The notes under the pieces are model-generated. The model was given only the letters and a program-made list of their open reading frames with translations. It was not told the DNA's origin and made no database searches. The position numbers and the translations under genes were made by a program. DNA of 64,000 bases. Origin: Acidobacteriota bacterium. GTDB taxonomy: Bacteria; Acidobacteriota; Blastocatellia; UBA7656. The stretch's first letter is position 1; each line of letters begins with the position of its first letter. This document shows, piece by piece, positions 35,431-44,319 of this stretch. Location: NCBI GenBank assembly GCA_038040445.1, contig JBBPIG010000023.1, positions 1 to 64,000 on the forward strand, read 5' to 3'.

Positions 35431-37536
35431 ATGAACGCTCTAAGACGATTTGCATACCTGCTATTTCCCATCACTCTTTTGCTGATTTTGCCCTCGATAG
35501 TTTGTGGCAACGGCTTCATGCTAGAACAAGTCCTCAGCTCTCCGTTTCCGTCTGACTTGATTGCTTCCAAGAACGGCAACAAGCTCGCCTGGGTCTTTGA
35601 TCACCGCGGCAAGCGCAATATTTGGGTTGCCGAAGCGCCCGCGTTCAAAGGACGACAACTGACCCGCTATGACAAGGACGACGGGCAGGAGATCACCGAA
35701 CCGGTTTTTTCGCCGGATGGAAACTGGATCGCTTACGTGCGCGGTGGGCCGCCTAATTCTGAGAAAGACATTCCGAATCCGACCAGCGATCCTGCCGGCG
35801 CGAAGCAAGAAGTGTGGCTGGTCAACACACGAAGTGGCGCGACCGCTAGAGCCGGAGAAGGAAGCTCGCCTTCGTTTTCACCGCGAGGCGATCGAGTGAT
35901 CTTCGAACGCGAAGACCACCTCTGGGCCGCGACCGTTCCTGCCGGAGTAGCAAAACTCGCCGGCGCCGCAAAGAAGATGTTCGAGATTCGCGGCGGTGTA
36001 GCTTCGCCGGTGTGGTCTCCTGATGGCTCGCGCCTGGCCTTCGTTTCCACCCGTGGAGATCATTCGTTCATCGCGATTTATGAACCAGGTTCGCCGCGAA
36101 TCAGGTTCCTCGAGCCAAGCGTGGACCGGGACATCGAGCCTCGCTGGTCGCCTGATGGAAAGCGAATCGCTTACGTTCGCCTGTTCAACGTAGCCGACAC
36201 TCTTTCGGCCGACAAAGAACGGCTTCTGCCCTGGTCGATTCGAGTGGTCGATGTGGCCAGCGGCGTTGGAAAAGAAATCTGGAAGTCCGGCAACGGCGAG
36301 ATGGATTCGTACTCACGCTTGCCGATGGGAGACAACCAGTTGCAGTGGGCCGCCAGTGATCGAATCGTGTTCGCGTCGGAGAAAGACGGGTGGGCGCACC
36401 TGTACTCGATGAGCTCCAATGGCGGCGCGGTGACCGCGCTGACGCCTGGCAGCTACGAAGTCGAGAACGTAACCTGGTCCGCTGATCGTTCTTTTATGAT
36501 CGTAGCTTCCAATGCGCGCGGCATCAATTACCGCCATCTTTGGAAAGTGAGCGTCGCCGGTAGTGAGCCGCTGCAACTCACTCAAGGTGACAGCATCGAG
36601 ATGTATCCGGCGATGGTGAACGTCGGGAAGCAGGTCGCGTTCATGCAAGCGACCGCAAGGCATCCTTTTCTTCCTTACATTGCGGCGGCGGACGGGAAGG
36701 GGGCTAAGCCGCTTGCACCCCAAATCATGCCGGCAGATTTTCCCGCTACCCAGTTGGTCGAGCCCGAGCAGGTGACGTTCAAAGCAGCCGACGGGATGGA
36801 AATCCACGGGCAGTTGTTCAAGCCGAAGAACACGCCGGGCCGCGCGCCGGGCATTGTCTTCATGCACGGCGGCCCGATTCGGCAGATGCTGCCCACCTGG
36901 CATTACAGCTACTACTATCACAATTCATACGCGATGAATCAGTATCTCGCGAGCCGGGGCTATGTGGTGTTGTCGGTCAACTATCGAAGCGGGATCGGCT
37001 ACGGCCGCGCGTTTCGTGAAGCAAAGCATCGCGGGCCGCGCGGCGCTTCCGAGTATCAAGACGTCGTCGCGGCAGGCAAGTACTTGCGCTCGAGAAGCGA
37101 CGTCGAAGCCAAGCGAATCGGGTTGTGGGGCGGTTCGTACGGCGGCTACTTGACGGCGATGGGGCTTGCGCGCGATTCGGATTTGTTCGCGGCCGGAGTT
37201 GATCTTCACGGCGTTCACGATTGGAGCAGGCGAGTCGGACCCTCACCGTGGGCGACGGGTGATCTCGCAAAGCTCGGCCGAGAGTCTTCACCGATCAGCT
37301 CGGTGGACAAATGGAAATCGCCGGTGCTGTTGATTCACGGTGACGATGATCGAAACGTACAGTTCAATCAGACGGTCGAGCTTGTGCGCAAGCTTCGCGA
37401 GCGGGGCGTTGAATTTGAAGAGCTGGTTTTCCCGGACGACGTGCATGACTTCTTGCGCCACGAGAATTGGCTGCGGACTTATCACGCCGCATCCGATTTC
37501 TTTGATAGAAAGTTGAGACACGGCTCGCAGAACTGA
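35431..37536 (+). CDS. Exported prolyl oligopeptidase-family serine peptidase (S9)
   Basis: A 701-residue enzyme. A signal peptide (about residues 1-26) is followed by a WD40-like/TolB-type seven-bladed propeller (about 35-440, with repeated SPDGNWIAYV, SPDGSRLAFVS and SPDGKRIAYVR) and an alpha/beta hydrolase domain. Catalytic residues are the serine in GLWGGSYGGY (about 568), the aspartate in LIHGDDDRNV (about 638) and the histidine in PDDVHDFLRHEN (about 672). It would cleave short peptides, with dipeptidyl or oligopeptidase specificity. GGGAGGGG precedes the ATG at 35431. Confidence 0.92.
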   Translation: MNALRRFAYLLFPITLLLILPSIVCGNGFMLEQVLSSPFPSDLIASKNGNKLAWVFDHRGKRNIWVAEAPAFKGRQLTRYDKDDGQEITEPVFSPDGNWIAYVRGGPPNSEKDIPNPTSDPAGAKQEVWLVNTRSGATARAGEGSSPSFSPRGDRVIFEREDHLWAATVPAGVAKLAGAAKKMFEIRGGVASPVWSPDGSRLAFVSTRGDHSFIAIYEPGSPRIRFLEPSVDRDIEPRWSPDGKRIAYVRLFNVADTLSADKERLLPWSIRVVDVASGVGKEIWKSGNGEMDSYSRLPMGDNQLQWAASDRIVFASEKDGWAHLYSMSSNGGAVTALTPGSYEVENVTWSADRSFMIVASNARGINYRHLWKVSVAGSEPLQLTQGDSIEMYPAMVNVGKQVAFMQATARHPFLPYIAAADGKGAKPLAPQIMPADFPATQLVEPEQVTFKAADGMEIHGQLFKPKNTPGRAPGIVFMHGGPIRQMLPTWHYSYYYHNSYAMNQYLASRGYVVLSVNYRSGIGYGRAFREAKHRGPRGASEYQDVVAAGKYLRSRSDVEAKRIGLWGGSYGGYLTAMGLARDSDLFAAGVDLHGVHDWSRRVGPSPWATGDLAKLGRESSPISSVDKWKSPVLLIHGDDDRNVQFNQTVELVRKLRERGVEFEELVFPDDVHDFLRHENWLRTYHAASDFFDRKLRHGSQN

Positions 37537-37625
37537 GCTTAACAGCGCAAGTTGGAACCCGAACGACACCGACAAGCGTTTTCCACTAGCCCAGGCGTTC
37601 AGCGACGGGCAAGCATGAGTCTAGA

Positions 37626-37754
37626 GATACCATCGGGCTTTAGCCGATGGAGCTTCAGTTTCAGCCTTACGGGCAAGCTTGAGCCTTGGAGATCCATCGG
37701 CTTAAAGCCATTAGGTCGAAACTGAAGCTCCATCGGCTAAAGCCCGATGGTATC
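37626..37754. repeat. Perfect 37-base inverted repeat
   Basis: Arms 37626-37662 (beginning GATACCATCGGGCTTTAGCC) and 37718-37754 are exact reverse complements, separated by 55 bases. The spacer contains a third, partial copy (CCATCGGCTTAAAGCC). Each arm is itself partly palindromic. Confidence 0.85.
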
Positions 37755-37865
37755 CAGCGAACCAGTGGATGATTAGGTTAGCCTGTTCGCGGCGCTTCCC
37801 ACGCAGCTTCAAGCTTTTTGGAATGTCGAATTCCTTACACGAAGGATTGCCTGAAGGCGAAACCA

Positions 37866-37883
37866 AAGCCCGGTGAACCGGGC
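37866..37883. repeat. AGCCCGGT/ACCGGGCT hairpin
   Basis: An 8-bp perfect stem with a two-base loop, inside the same intergenic cluster. It resembles a REP-like palindrome. Further right, 38134-38162 (CTTCGTGCCTTGGTGTCTTA) resembles the outer arm at 22023, without a partner. Confidence 0.55.
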
Positions 37884-38205
37884 TCTCTGATCGGCCTGCA
37901 CGCGTGACCCAGGCGTGAACGCCTGGGCTAATGGAAACTGGCGTCGGTATCATTCAGGTTTTGACACGGTCTCACAGTTGGTGGGATTATCGGCAATCAC
38001 TCGAGAGAAGTCCTCTATTCCATGCTCAGGGCTCTCCCCCGCCATGGCATAAATCAGCCCATCAAGATACTCGTGACGCTCCTCCGACTTTCGTTCCAGA
38101 GCCAAAATAAGCACACTACCTTAACTCGTTGGTGCTCCTTCGTGCCTTGGTGTCTTAGTGGCAGAAAGCAGTTTTTCATGAAACGATAACCATGCAGTGA
38201 TGGCC

Positions 38206-38275
38206 GACAAACTTCAGTTTGTCGCTGAGTCGTTGATACGCCGCATTCGGACGCGATGACAAACTGAAGTTTGTC
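38206..38275. repeat. Paired GACAAACTTCAGTTTGTC palindromes
   Basis: Two 18-base near-perfect palindromes (38206-38223 and 38258-38275) are reverse complements of each other, 34 bases apart. The pair ends 23 bases before the TonB receptor ATG. It could form either two small hairpins or one long one. Confidence 0.75.
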
Positions 38276-38298
38276 GAACACTTTCTAAGGAGAAGCAA

Positions 38299-41049
38299 AT
38301 GCTGCGGCTTCTGAAGGCAGGCCAGTTCCGAAACGTGATGTACGAGCTGGCCGGCCTCTTTCTTTTTCTTTCTCTACCGGGCGCGGCGTACGCGACTGAA
38401 GGAGTCACGGTATCGGGCGTCGTGCGCGATCAGTCAGGCGCGGTTGTGTCCGATGCGTCTGTCTCGCTGCTCAGTGCGCAGCGAGCAGTCATTGGCTCCT
38501 CAAAGACCGATGCGCAGGGCCGCTTCACAATCGCGGATGTTCCGAAGGGAAGCTACCTGCTGCTTGTCGCTTCTCGTGGATTCGCCGACCGTCGCATAGC
38601 TTTAAGTGTGGGAGCCAACGGCGCTGAAAACATAGAGATCACGATCGAGCCGCGCGCACTCACTGAGGAGGTGACGGTGACGGCTAATCCGGGCCTTGTC
38701 GAAAGCGTCGAGAGCATATCGCAGCAGGTCAACGTCATCAGCGCGCAGCAAATCGAAGAACGGGCTACATCGGTCGTCGCCCAGGTTGCCAACGAAGAGG
38801 TCGGCGTGCACCTCCAGCGAACAAGCCCGGCGATGGCAGGCATCTTCGTGCGCGGACTTACCGGAAATAAAGTGAACGTCTTCATAGACGGCATTCGATA
38901 TTCGACCTCGACGCAAAGAGGAGGCGTCAGCACGTTTCTGGATTTGATTGATGCGTCGAGTCTGCAGGCAGTCGAGATCCTGCGCGGGCCTAACAGCGCG
39001 CAGTACGGCAGCGACGCCATCGGCGGCAGCGTACAGTTTCTTTCGCGCACGCCCGTGTACGCGGCGGGCGGTGACAACGTGCATGGCCGGATGGGCGTCT
39101 TCTTCAACAGCGCCGACGCCGGCTTTGGCTCGAACCTCTCAACATCATTCGCCACGCCCAAATTCGGACTGATGGCGAACATCGCCGGCCAGCGGGCCAA
39201 TACAATCAGGACTGGGCGCGAGCGCGATTCGCACAACGCGGTGACCAGATTCTTCAATCTCAGCTCGGACCTGGTGATCGACGGCCGCCTGCCTGATACG
39301 GCGTTCACACAATACGGCGGCATGATGAAGATGAGCTGGCAACCTGCGGAAGGCTCGCAGCTCATCGCCAGCTATATGCGTGGCCAGCAGGATGGAGGCC
39401 GAAGGTACGATCAACTGCTCGGGGGCGACGGCAACCTGATTGCGGACCTGCGCAACCTCATGCTTGATTTCTTCTACATCAAGTACGACAAAGTGCGAGT
39501 GGGGTGGCTCGATAGCTTTACCGCGTCGTATTCGCTCAACTCTCAACGCGAAGAGCGTGTCAACCAGGGGGGCAACGGCGATCCCAACGCCTCGATCAAT
39601 CACGAATACGAGCGCACGAACGTTCACGGCTTTCAGGCATATGCCTCAAAGCTCATAGGATCCCGACAGAACCTTTTGTTAGGGGCAGATTTTTTCAATG
39701 ATCGGATCAACTCTCCTTCGTTCGGCGTCAACCCTGTGACGAAGGCGACGACTCTACGCCGCCCGCGTGTGCCCGACAATGCGCGCTATCGCAAAGGCGG
39801 CATCTTCCTTCAGGACGTGTTCGAAGTGATACCGAGCAAGCTGCGATTGACGGGCAACCTGCGGTGGAACGTGGCCTCGTACCGTGCGCGCGCCGAAGAC
39901 TCGCCGCTGCTCAACGGCAATCCGCTCTGGCCCAGCGACTCGCTACGAGTTGACGACTGGACTTACCGCGCGGGCATTGTCGTCACGCCAGTCGACGGCC
40001 TGAGCCTGATGGCTAATTTCAGTCGCGGGTTTCGCGCTCCTCACCTTACCGACCTTGACACGCTCGGGGTGACCGGCTCGGGCTTTGAGGTCCCTGCGTC
40101 GGCGGTGGCCGGTCTCGGCGCCACTATCGGATCAACCGCCGACAACCAGGCCATCTCGACGGGACGGCTGGTCGAGCAGACGAAGTCCGAGACGAGTCAG
40201 AGCTATGAAGCCGGCGTTCGTTATTACACGAGGCGCGTGGATACGGACTTTACTTTTTTCATCAATAACATCTTTGACAACATCACCAAGCAGGCATTGA
40301 TATTGCCCCTGGGCGCGGTGGGCCTGCAGCTCGGCGGCGAGACCATTACGGCGCAGAACCCGAACGGGGTGGTCTTCGTCGCTGCGTCGACCAATCCCGT
40401 GCTGCTGCGAGCCAACTTCAGCGACGCGCGAATCCATGGGTTCGAGCACACGTTCGATTTCAGAATCAAATCCGACTGGTCGATTGGCACGATCTTCACT
40501 TACTTGCACGCCCGCGACAAGGACACGGACCTTCCGCCGAACATCGAAGGCGGAACGCCCGCGCCCGATGGCTACTTGAAGCTTCGCTACGCGCCCGCAA
40601 GCGGGAAGTTCTGGATTGAGCCGTACATTCATGCGGCCGGAAGGCAGGAAAGCCTTTCCACTCTCGACCTCGAAGACCGGCGGACGGGCGCAACCCGTTC
40701 GCGCAGCTCAATCGCGAACTTCTTCAACAACGGCGCGAGATTTGGCGGACTGGTCAGTGCGGGACCCGACGGCATTGCGAGAAACGCCGACGACAGGCTG
40801 ATCTCTACCGGCGAGACGCTCGCGCAGATACAGGATCGGGTGCTCGGCGTGGGTGTCAACTCAGCGCCGCTTTACACCGCGATTCCCGGTTACATCACTT
40901 TCAGCATTCGCGGCGGCGTCAGGCTCGGCGAGCGCCATCAGGTGCTGATTGATTTCTACAACATTGGCGACCGCAATTATCGTGGCATAAGCTGGGGCCT
41001 TGATGCGCCCGGCCGTGGCGTGCTGTTCAGATACAACCTGCAGTTTTAG
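38299..41049 (+). CDS. TonB-dependent outer-membrane receptor with carboxypeptidase-regulatory domain
   Basis: A 916-residue outer-membrane protein. A signal peptide (about residues 1-33) is followed by a CarboxypepD_reg-like Ig domain (about 35-110; VSGVVRDQSGAVVSDASVSL), a plug domain (about 125-240; GIFVRGLTGNKVNVFIDGIR, VEILRGPNSAQYGSDAIGG) and a 22-strand beta-barrel ending in the aromatic GVLFRYNLQF. The short TLTEEVTVTANP segment could serve as a TonB box. Ligand is unknown; it could be a siderophore, glycan or peptide. GGAG precedes the ATG. No ExbBD/TonB or SusD partner is adjacent. Confidence 0.92.
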   Translation: MLRLLKAGQFRNVMYELAGLFLFLSLPGAAYATEGVTVSGVVRDQSGAVVSDASVSLLSAQRAVIGSSKTDAQGRFTIADVPKGSYLLLVASRGFADRRIALSVGANGAENIEITIEPRALTEEVTVTANPGLVESVESISQQVNVISAQQIEERATSVVAQVANEEVGVHLQRTSPAMAGIFVRGLTGNKVNVFIDGIRYSTSTQRGGVSTFLDLIDASSLQAVEILRGPNSAQYGSDAIGGSVQFLSRTPVYAAGGDNVHGRMGVFFNSADAGFGSNLSTSFATPKFGLMANIAGQRANTIRTGRERDSHNAVTRFFNLSSDLVIDGRLPDTAFTQYGGMMKMSWQPAEGSQLIASYMRGQQDGGRRYDQLLGGDGNLIADLRNLMLDFFYIKYDKVRVGWLDSFTASYSLNSQREERVNQGGNGDPNASINHEYERTNVHGFQAYASKLIGSRQNLLLGADFFNDRINSPSFGVNPVTKATTLRRPRVPDNARYRKGGIFLQDVFEVIPSKLRLTGNLRWNVASYRARAEDSPLLNGNPLWPSDSLRVDDWTYRAGIVVTPVDGLSLMANFSRGFRAPHLTDLDTLGVTGSGFEVPASAVAGLGATIGSTADNQAISTGRLVEQTKSETSQSYEAGVRYYTRRVDTDFTFFINNIFDNITKQALILPLGAVGLQLGGETITAQNPNGVVFVAASTNPVLLRANFSDARIHGFEHTFDFRIKSDWSIGTIFTYLHARDKDTDLPPNIEGGTPAPDGYLKLRYAPASGKFWIEPYIHAAGRQESLSTLDLEDRRTGATRSRSSIANFFNNGARFGGLVSAGPDGIARNADDRLISTGETLAQIQDRVLGVGVNSAPLYTAIPGYITFSIRGGVRLGERHQVLIDFYNIGDRNYRGISWGLDAPGRGVLFRYNLQF

Positions 41050-41081
41050 CAGGAGACGATGAAGCATTCCTGGCACGAATC

Positions 41082-42347
41082 TCAGCGCCAGCCCTCGACC
41101 ACGTAACTTCGTTTGATCTGATCAATCGATGTCACGCCGGCCTGTTTCATGATCAGCTCAAGCTCGACCCGCAGGATGTCCAGCACTCTTTCTATACCGG
41201 GCTGCCCGAACGCCCCCAGGCCCCAGATATACGGCCGGCCTATGCAGACTGCTCTTGCGCCAAGCGCCAGCGCTTTGAAGATGTCGGTTCCGCGTCGAAA
41301 GCCACCATCAATCAGCACCGGGATCTTTCCCCCAACAGCGTCGATCACTTCAGACAAGCACTCGATGGTGCTTCTTCCGCTCTCTTCCGCGCGGCCGCCG
41401 TGGTTCGAAACGATGATACCGTCGACTCCGCGCTGCACGCACAGCTCGGCGTCTTCGCGAGTGACGATCCCTTTCAGCACCAGCTTCATCTTTGTCATTT
41501 CTTTCATTCGGCGAATCGAGTCCCACGTAAGTGCCGGCGCGTAGTAATCGACAAGGCCAGTCAGATCGAGCTTATCGAACATCGGTTTCCTTCGGGTGCG
41601 CCCCGCCAAGCCCGGCTGATGGCAGTCGGAACAGTTCCTGGTGTCAACCCGCGTTGCTCGCGTCAGGGTTTCAGTGTTTCTGCCCGCCGGTAGATCCACT
41701 GTAACAACCAGCACTGGGGACCCCGCCGCTTCGGCGCGCTTTATCAGCGCCTGGGTGACGTTCCAGTTCGCAGTCGGATAAAGCTGATACCAGACGGGGC
41801 CGCCGCGCGCGGCGATCACGTCCTCGACTGAAGTAGTAGTCACCGTCGACAGTATCTGAAGATGCCCGCGGCTTCCGGCGGCTTTTGCAGTAGCCAACTC
41901 GCCTTGCGGATGAAAAGCGCGCTGGCTTCCGACAGGTGAAATGACGATTGGCGTCTTCCACTTCACGCCGAAGATTTCCGTCGATGTGTCGGTGCGGGTT
42001 ACATCGATAAGGCGGCGTGGCCGGATCTGAAACTTCGAGAACGCAGTGCGATTCGCGTGCAGCGTAAGGTCGTCGTCGGTGCCCGTCGCCATGTATCCCC
42101 AATGCGCAACGGGAACCTTCTGTCGCGCTGCCGCTTCAAGATCGAAAACGTTCAGCGCCTGATCGGGAGAGGTAATGAGCGTTTGGGCTGAAGGCTCATC
42201 AGCACTCGACCCGGTTGTTTTCTGAGTACCGGCTCCGACTAGCGCTTCGAGAGAGCCGGTTGGGTCGCAGAGGGCAAGCAACGGGCTGCCCGCGAGGAAC
42301 TTCAAAAATCGGCGGCGCGATTCCGTGCGATCCATCGAGTTCTGCAT
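41082..42347 (-). CDS. Tat-exported FMN alpha-hydroxy-acid oxidase with a CxxCH haem-c motif
   Basis: A 421-residue FMN-dependent enzyme that oxidises 2-hydroxy acids such as lactate. The N-terminus has a twin-arginine signal (SRRRFLKFLAGSPLLAL). Family motifs are PVGSQRAFHP, the FMN lysine in LVLKGIVTREDAELC, the catalytic histidine in IIVSNHGGRAEE, and DGGFRRGTDIFKALALGA. Unusually, the loop after VTVDLP carries NCSDCHQPG, a single CxxCH (C239, C242, H243) that could bind c-type haem after export. That would allow electron transfer to a periplasmic acceptor instead of oxygen. GGAGG lies 6 bases before the ATG at 42347. Confidence 0.88.
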   Translation of the reverse strand: MQNSMDRTESRRRFLKFLAGSPLLALCDPTGSLEALVGAGTQKTTGSSADEPSAQTLITSPDQALNVFDLEAAARQKVPVAHWGYMATGTDDDLTLHANRTAFSKFQIRPRRLIDVTRTDTSTEIFGVKWKTPIVISPVGSQRAFHPQGELATAKAAGSRGHLQILSTVTTTSVEDVIAARGGPVWYQLYPTANWNVTQALIKRAEAAGSPVLVVTVDLPAGRNTETLTRATRVDTRNCSDCHQPGLAGRTRRKPMFDKLDLTGLVDYYAPALTWDSIRRMKEMTKMKLVLKGIVTREDAELCVQRGVDGIIVSNHGGRAEESGRSTIECLSEVIDAVGGKIPVLIDGGFRRGTDIFKALALGARAVCIGRPYIWGLGAFGQPGIERVLDILRVELELIMKQAGVTSIDQIKRSYVVEGWR

Positions 42348-42657
42348 CTCTAACCTCCAGCGTTGGAAAAGCCAATCCAGGAATGAATGCGCGCATTCTA
42401 CGCGCTTCAAATTTTGCTATCAAGGAAGGATCGACCGCAGAACGCGAATCATTGGGGTAGGGGGTAGTGAAGGAGGAGTATCCGCGCAAATCCGCCGATC
42501 AGTGTCATCCGTGATGGTATGAAGCTGGTTTGACGGATTCGCACTGCGGTAGCAGGGAATTTGGTTTCAGTCCTTGCAGGATGAGCCCGGAGCTTGAGTC
42601 CATAGAGCGAGCAGAGGCAGGCTTCGACATCCTGCAAACCTCCGAGAAGCTATGGCG

Positions 42658-42840
42658 CTAGCCCTCATTCACGATGAAGTCGCTGACGTCGAGCTTCAAT
42701 GTGGCAGCGATGTTTTCCAAACTGGCCACGGTCTTCTGTAACGCTTCGATTCGCAGATCCGGTGGTACTTCTGGAAGGGCTATGAGCTGATGACCGAAAT
42801 CAACGTGGCTCAGCATTGCCTTTCTAAGTCTTTCGTTCAT
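42658..42840 (-). CDS. Small partner protein of the HEPN gene
   Basis: A 60-residue soluble protein (MNERLRKAMLSHVDFG...SDFIVNEG) with a predicted helical C-terminal half (IEALQKTVASLENIAATLKL). Its ATG overlaps the stop of the HEPN gene by four bases (ATGA), the classic arrangement of coupled pairs. I do not recognise a family. By position it could be the antitoxin of a HEPN toxin, although such antitoxins more often are MNT-domain proteins. Confidence 0.6.
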   Translation of the reverse strand: MNERLRKAMLSHVDFGHQLIALPEVPPDLRIEALQKTVASLENIAATLKLDVSDFIVNEG

Positions 42841-43343
42841 TGTACTCTCACCATGCTCTCTGCCACGCTTCCCCCATTGACGGCAGTACGCAACTGGTAA
42901 TAGAAGGCCATTACGGCCAGCAACCACATAATCAATTGCCACTCGTCCACGACGCCCCATATCTCCGAAACCGTATCCGTGCGGTTCTTGAGATCAGCGT
43001 TGTGCACAATTCGGTGCCGCCTCTTCGCCATCTGAATGAGGGGCGGGAATAGCCGCTTAAAGGGCTTGGCATCAATGCCGCTTAGCGTGAGCGCCTTGGC
43101 AAGCATAGCGCCCGAAGAAATAGTGAGTTTCCTATTTTGCTTTGGAAGGTGACTGCGAAGGATATCCTCAAAAGTGGCGTGCAGGAAAACGACGATTGCG
43201 CGAAGAATGTCGGCCCTGACACCGTCGCTTTGAAATAGCCTCTTTTGCCTCAGCGGATCAGTAAAGATGAGGGTTACCAAACCATTGATTCGGCCCATAT
43301 TCAGATGGAAGCGTGCCTTCAGCAGATCGCTACGGATACTCAT
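42837..43343 (-). CDS. HEPN-domain protein (possible RNase toxin)
   Basis: A 168-residue helical protein. The HEPN RNase signature Rx4H occurs in KRRHRIVHNADL, preceded by long helices (ADILRAIVVFLHATFEDILR). HEPN proteins are frequently RNase toxins or effector modules in defence systems. I start at the ATG at 43343 (MSIRSDLLKA); a TTG lies six bases upstream. It is divergent from the TacAT pair, with a gap of about 160 bases that must hold both promoters. Confidence 0.72.
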   Translation of the reverse strand: MSIRSDLLKARFHLNMGRINGLVTLIFTDPLRQKRLFQSDGVRADILRAIVVFLHATFEDILRSHLPKQNRKLTISSGAMLAKALTLSGIDAKPFKRLFPPLIQMAKRRHRIVHNADLKNRTDTVSEIWGVVDEWQLIMWLLAVMAFYYQLRTAVNGGSVAESMVRVQ

Positions 43344-43504
43344 GATCAATCAATTCTACCTCCGCTCTGCCAGCATGACGACTGTGCTGCGCTGAAAGAG
43401 TCGTCATCTCCGCCGGACACCCCCCGCTTTTCGCGGCGTGTGGCAATGCTCCGTACGTTCGTGCTACCCTGCCTTTCGACGAAGGGAGGCAACTCAGACG
43501 AACC

Positions 43505-43795
43505 ATGCAGCGAGTAAAAGAGACAAGCAATCGGAGAGCGGCTCGCTTGGACGTGCGGCTGGCCCAGCGCGTGAAGGAAAAGATCGAGGAAGCCGCGTTG
43601 GTTTCCCACCAGTCACTCACGGATTTTGTCGTAACCAGTCTGCTGCGCGCATCCGACGAGGCGCTGAAGCAACATCAAGCGATCAGGCTGACCAATCGCG
43701 ACCGTGACCTCTTCCTGGCAGCGCTTGATGCCGACGAGCGGCCAAACCCGGCGTTGCGCAAGGCAGCCCAAAGGTTCAAACGCAGATCCGGTTAG
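43505..43795 (+). CDS. tacA: DUF1778 ribbon-helix-helix antitoxin (TacA-like)
   Basis: A 96-residue antitoxin. The N-terminal ARLDVRLAQRVKEKIEEAA, followed by SLTDFVVTSLL, is the DUF1778 DNA-binding ribbon-helix-helix. The C-terminal part (IRLTNRDRDLFLAALDADER) is the toxin-neutralising tail typical of TacA. It would repress its own promoter with TacT. The toxin gene begins 5 bases after the stop. GGGAGG lies about 12 bases before the ATG. Confidence 0.88.
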   Translation: MQRVKETSNRRAARLDVRLAQRVKEKIEEAALVSHQSLTDFVVTSLLRASDEALKQHQAIRLTNRDRDLFLAALDADERPNPALRKAAQRFKRRSG

Positions 43796-43800
43796 ACGAT

Positions 43801-44298
43801 GTGGCTACGCGGCAACTGATTATCGAAAGACTGTCCAGCCACCACGACCGAAGCGAGTTTGACTGCGGCGTTGGGGAGTTGAATGTCTATTTGCAGAAAT
43901 ACGCGAGCCAGCATCAGCGGAAAGGCGTGGGCCGAACATATGTGGCGACCGAGGACGACCCAGAGCGGGTGCTTGGCTACTACACCATATCCGCCGGCGC
44001 GGTCGACTTTGACACGGTACCTGAGAACCTCCCGCGCCATCCGATCCCGGTCGTTTTGATTGGCCGACTTGCCGTCGACATCGGCGCGCGCGGACGGGGA
44101 CTCGGTGAGACCTTGCTGATTCATGCCCTGGGGTCGGCGCAAAGGGTTGCAGAGATCGCGGGCGTCTACGCCGTGGTCGTGGATGCATTGGACAAGCAGG
44201 CAAAGAGCTTTTACCTGAAGTACGGTTTCAAGGAGCTTGCAGACGATCACTTGCATCTGTATTTGCCTGTTAGAACAATCAACAAACTCAAGCTGTGA
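43801..44298 (+). CDS. tacT: GNAT acetyltransferase toxin (TacT-like)
   Basis: A 165-residue Gcn5-related acetyltransferase. The acetyl-CoA motif is IGRLAVDIGARGRGLGETLL, and the catalytic tyrosine is in SFYLKYGFKEL. TacT-type toxins acetylate the amino acid on charged tRNA and so stop translation. Pairing with a DUF1778 gene makes this a type II toxin-antitoxin module. The start is GTG at 43801; no in-frame ATG is closer. Confidence 0.9.
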   Translation: MATRQLIIERLSSHHDRSEFDCGVGELNVYLQKYASQHQRKGVGRTYVATEDDPERVLGYYTISAGAVDFDTVPENLPRHPIPVVLIGRLAVDIGARGRGLGETLLIHALGSAQRVAEIAGVYAVVVDALDKQAKSFYLKYGFKELADDHLHLYLPVRTINKLKL

Positions 44299-44319
44299 CG
44301 CAGACCCGATCTGCAGCGG

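Larger units (their letters stand above)
37574..37940. repeat. Outer inverted pair of TTTCCAYTAGCCCAGGCGTT
   Basis: The left copy (37574-37603) and right copy (37914-37940) are reverse complements over about 26 bases (AGCCCAGGCGTTCA core). They bracket the 37-base perfect inverted repeat at 37626-37754 and the hairpin at 37866. The word recurs at 1778-1840. This covers half of the 762-base gap 37537-38298. Confidence 0.75.
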
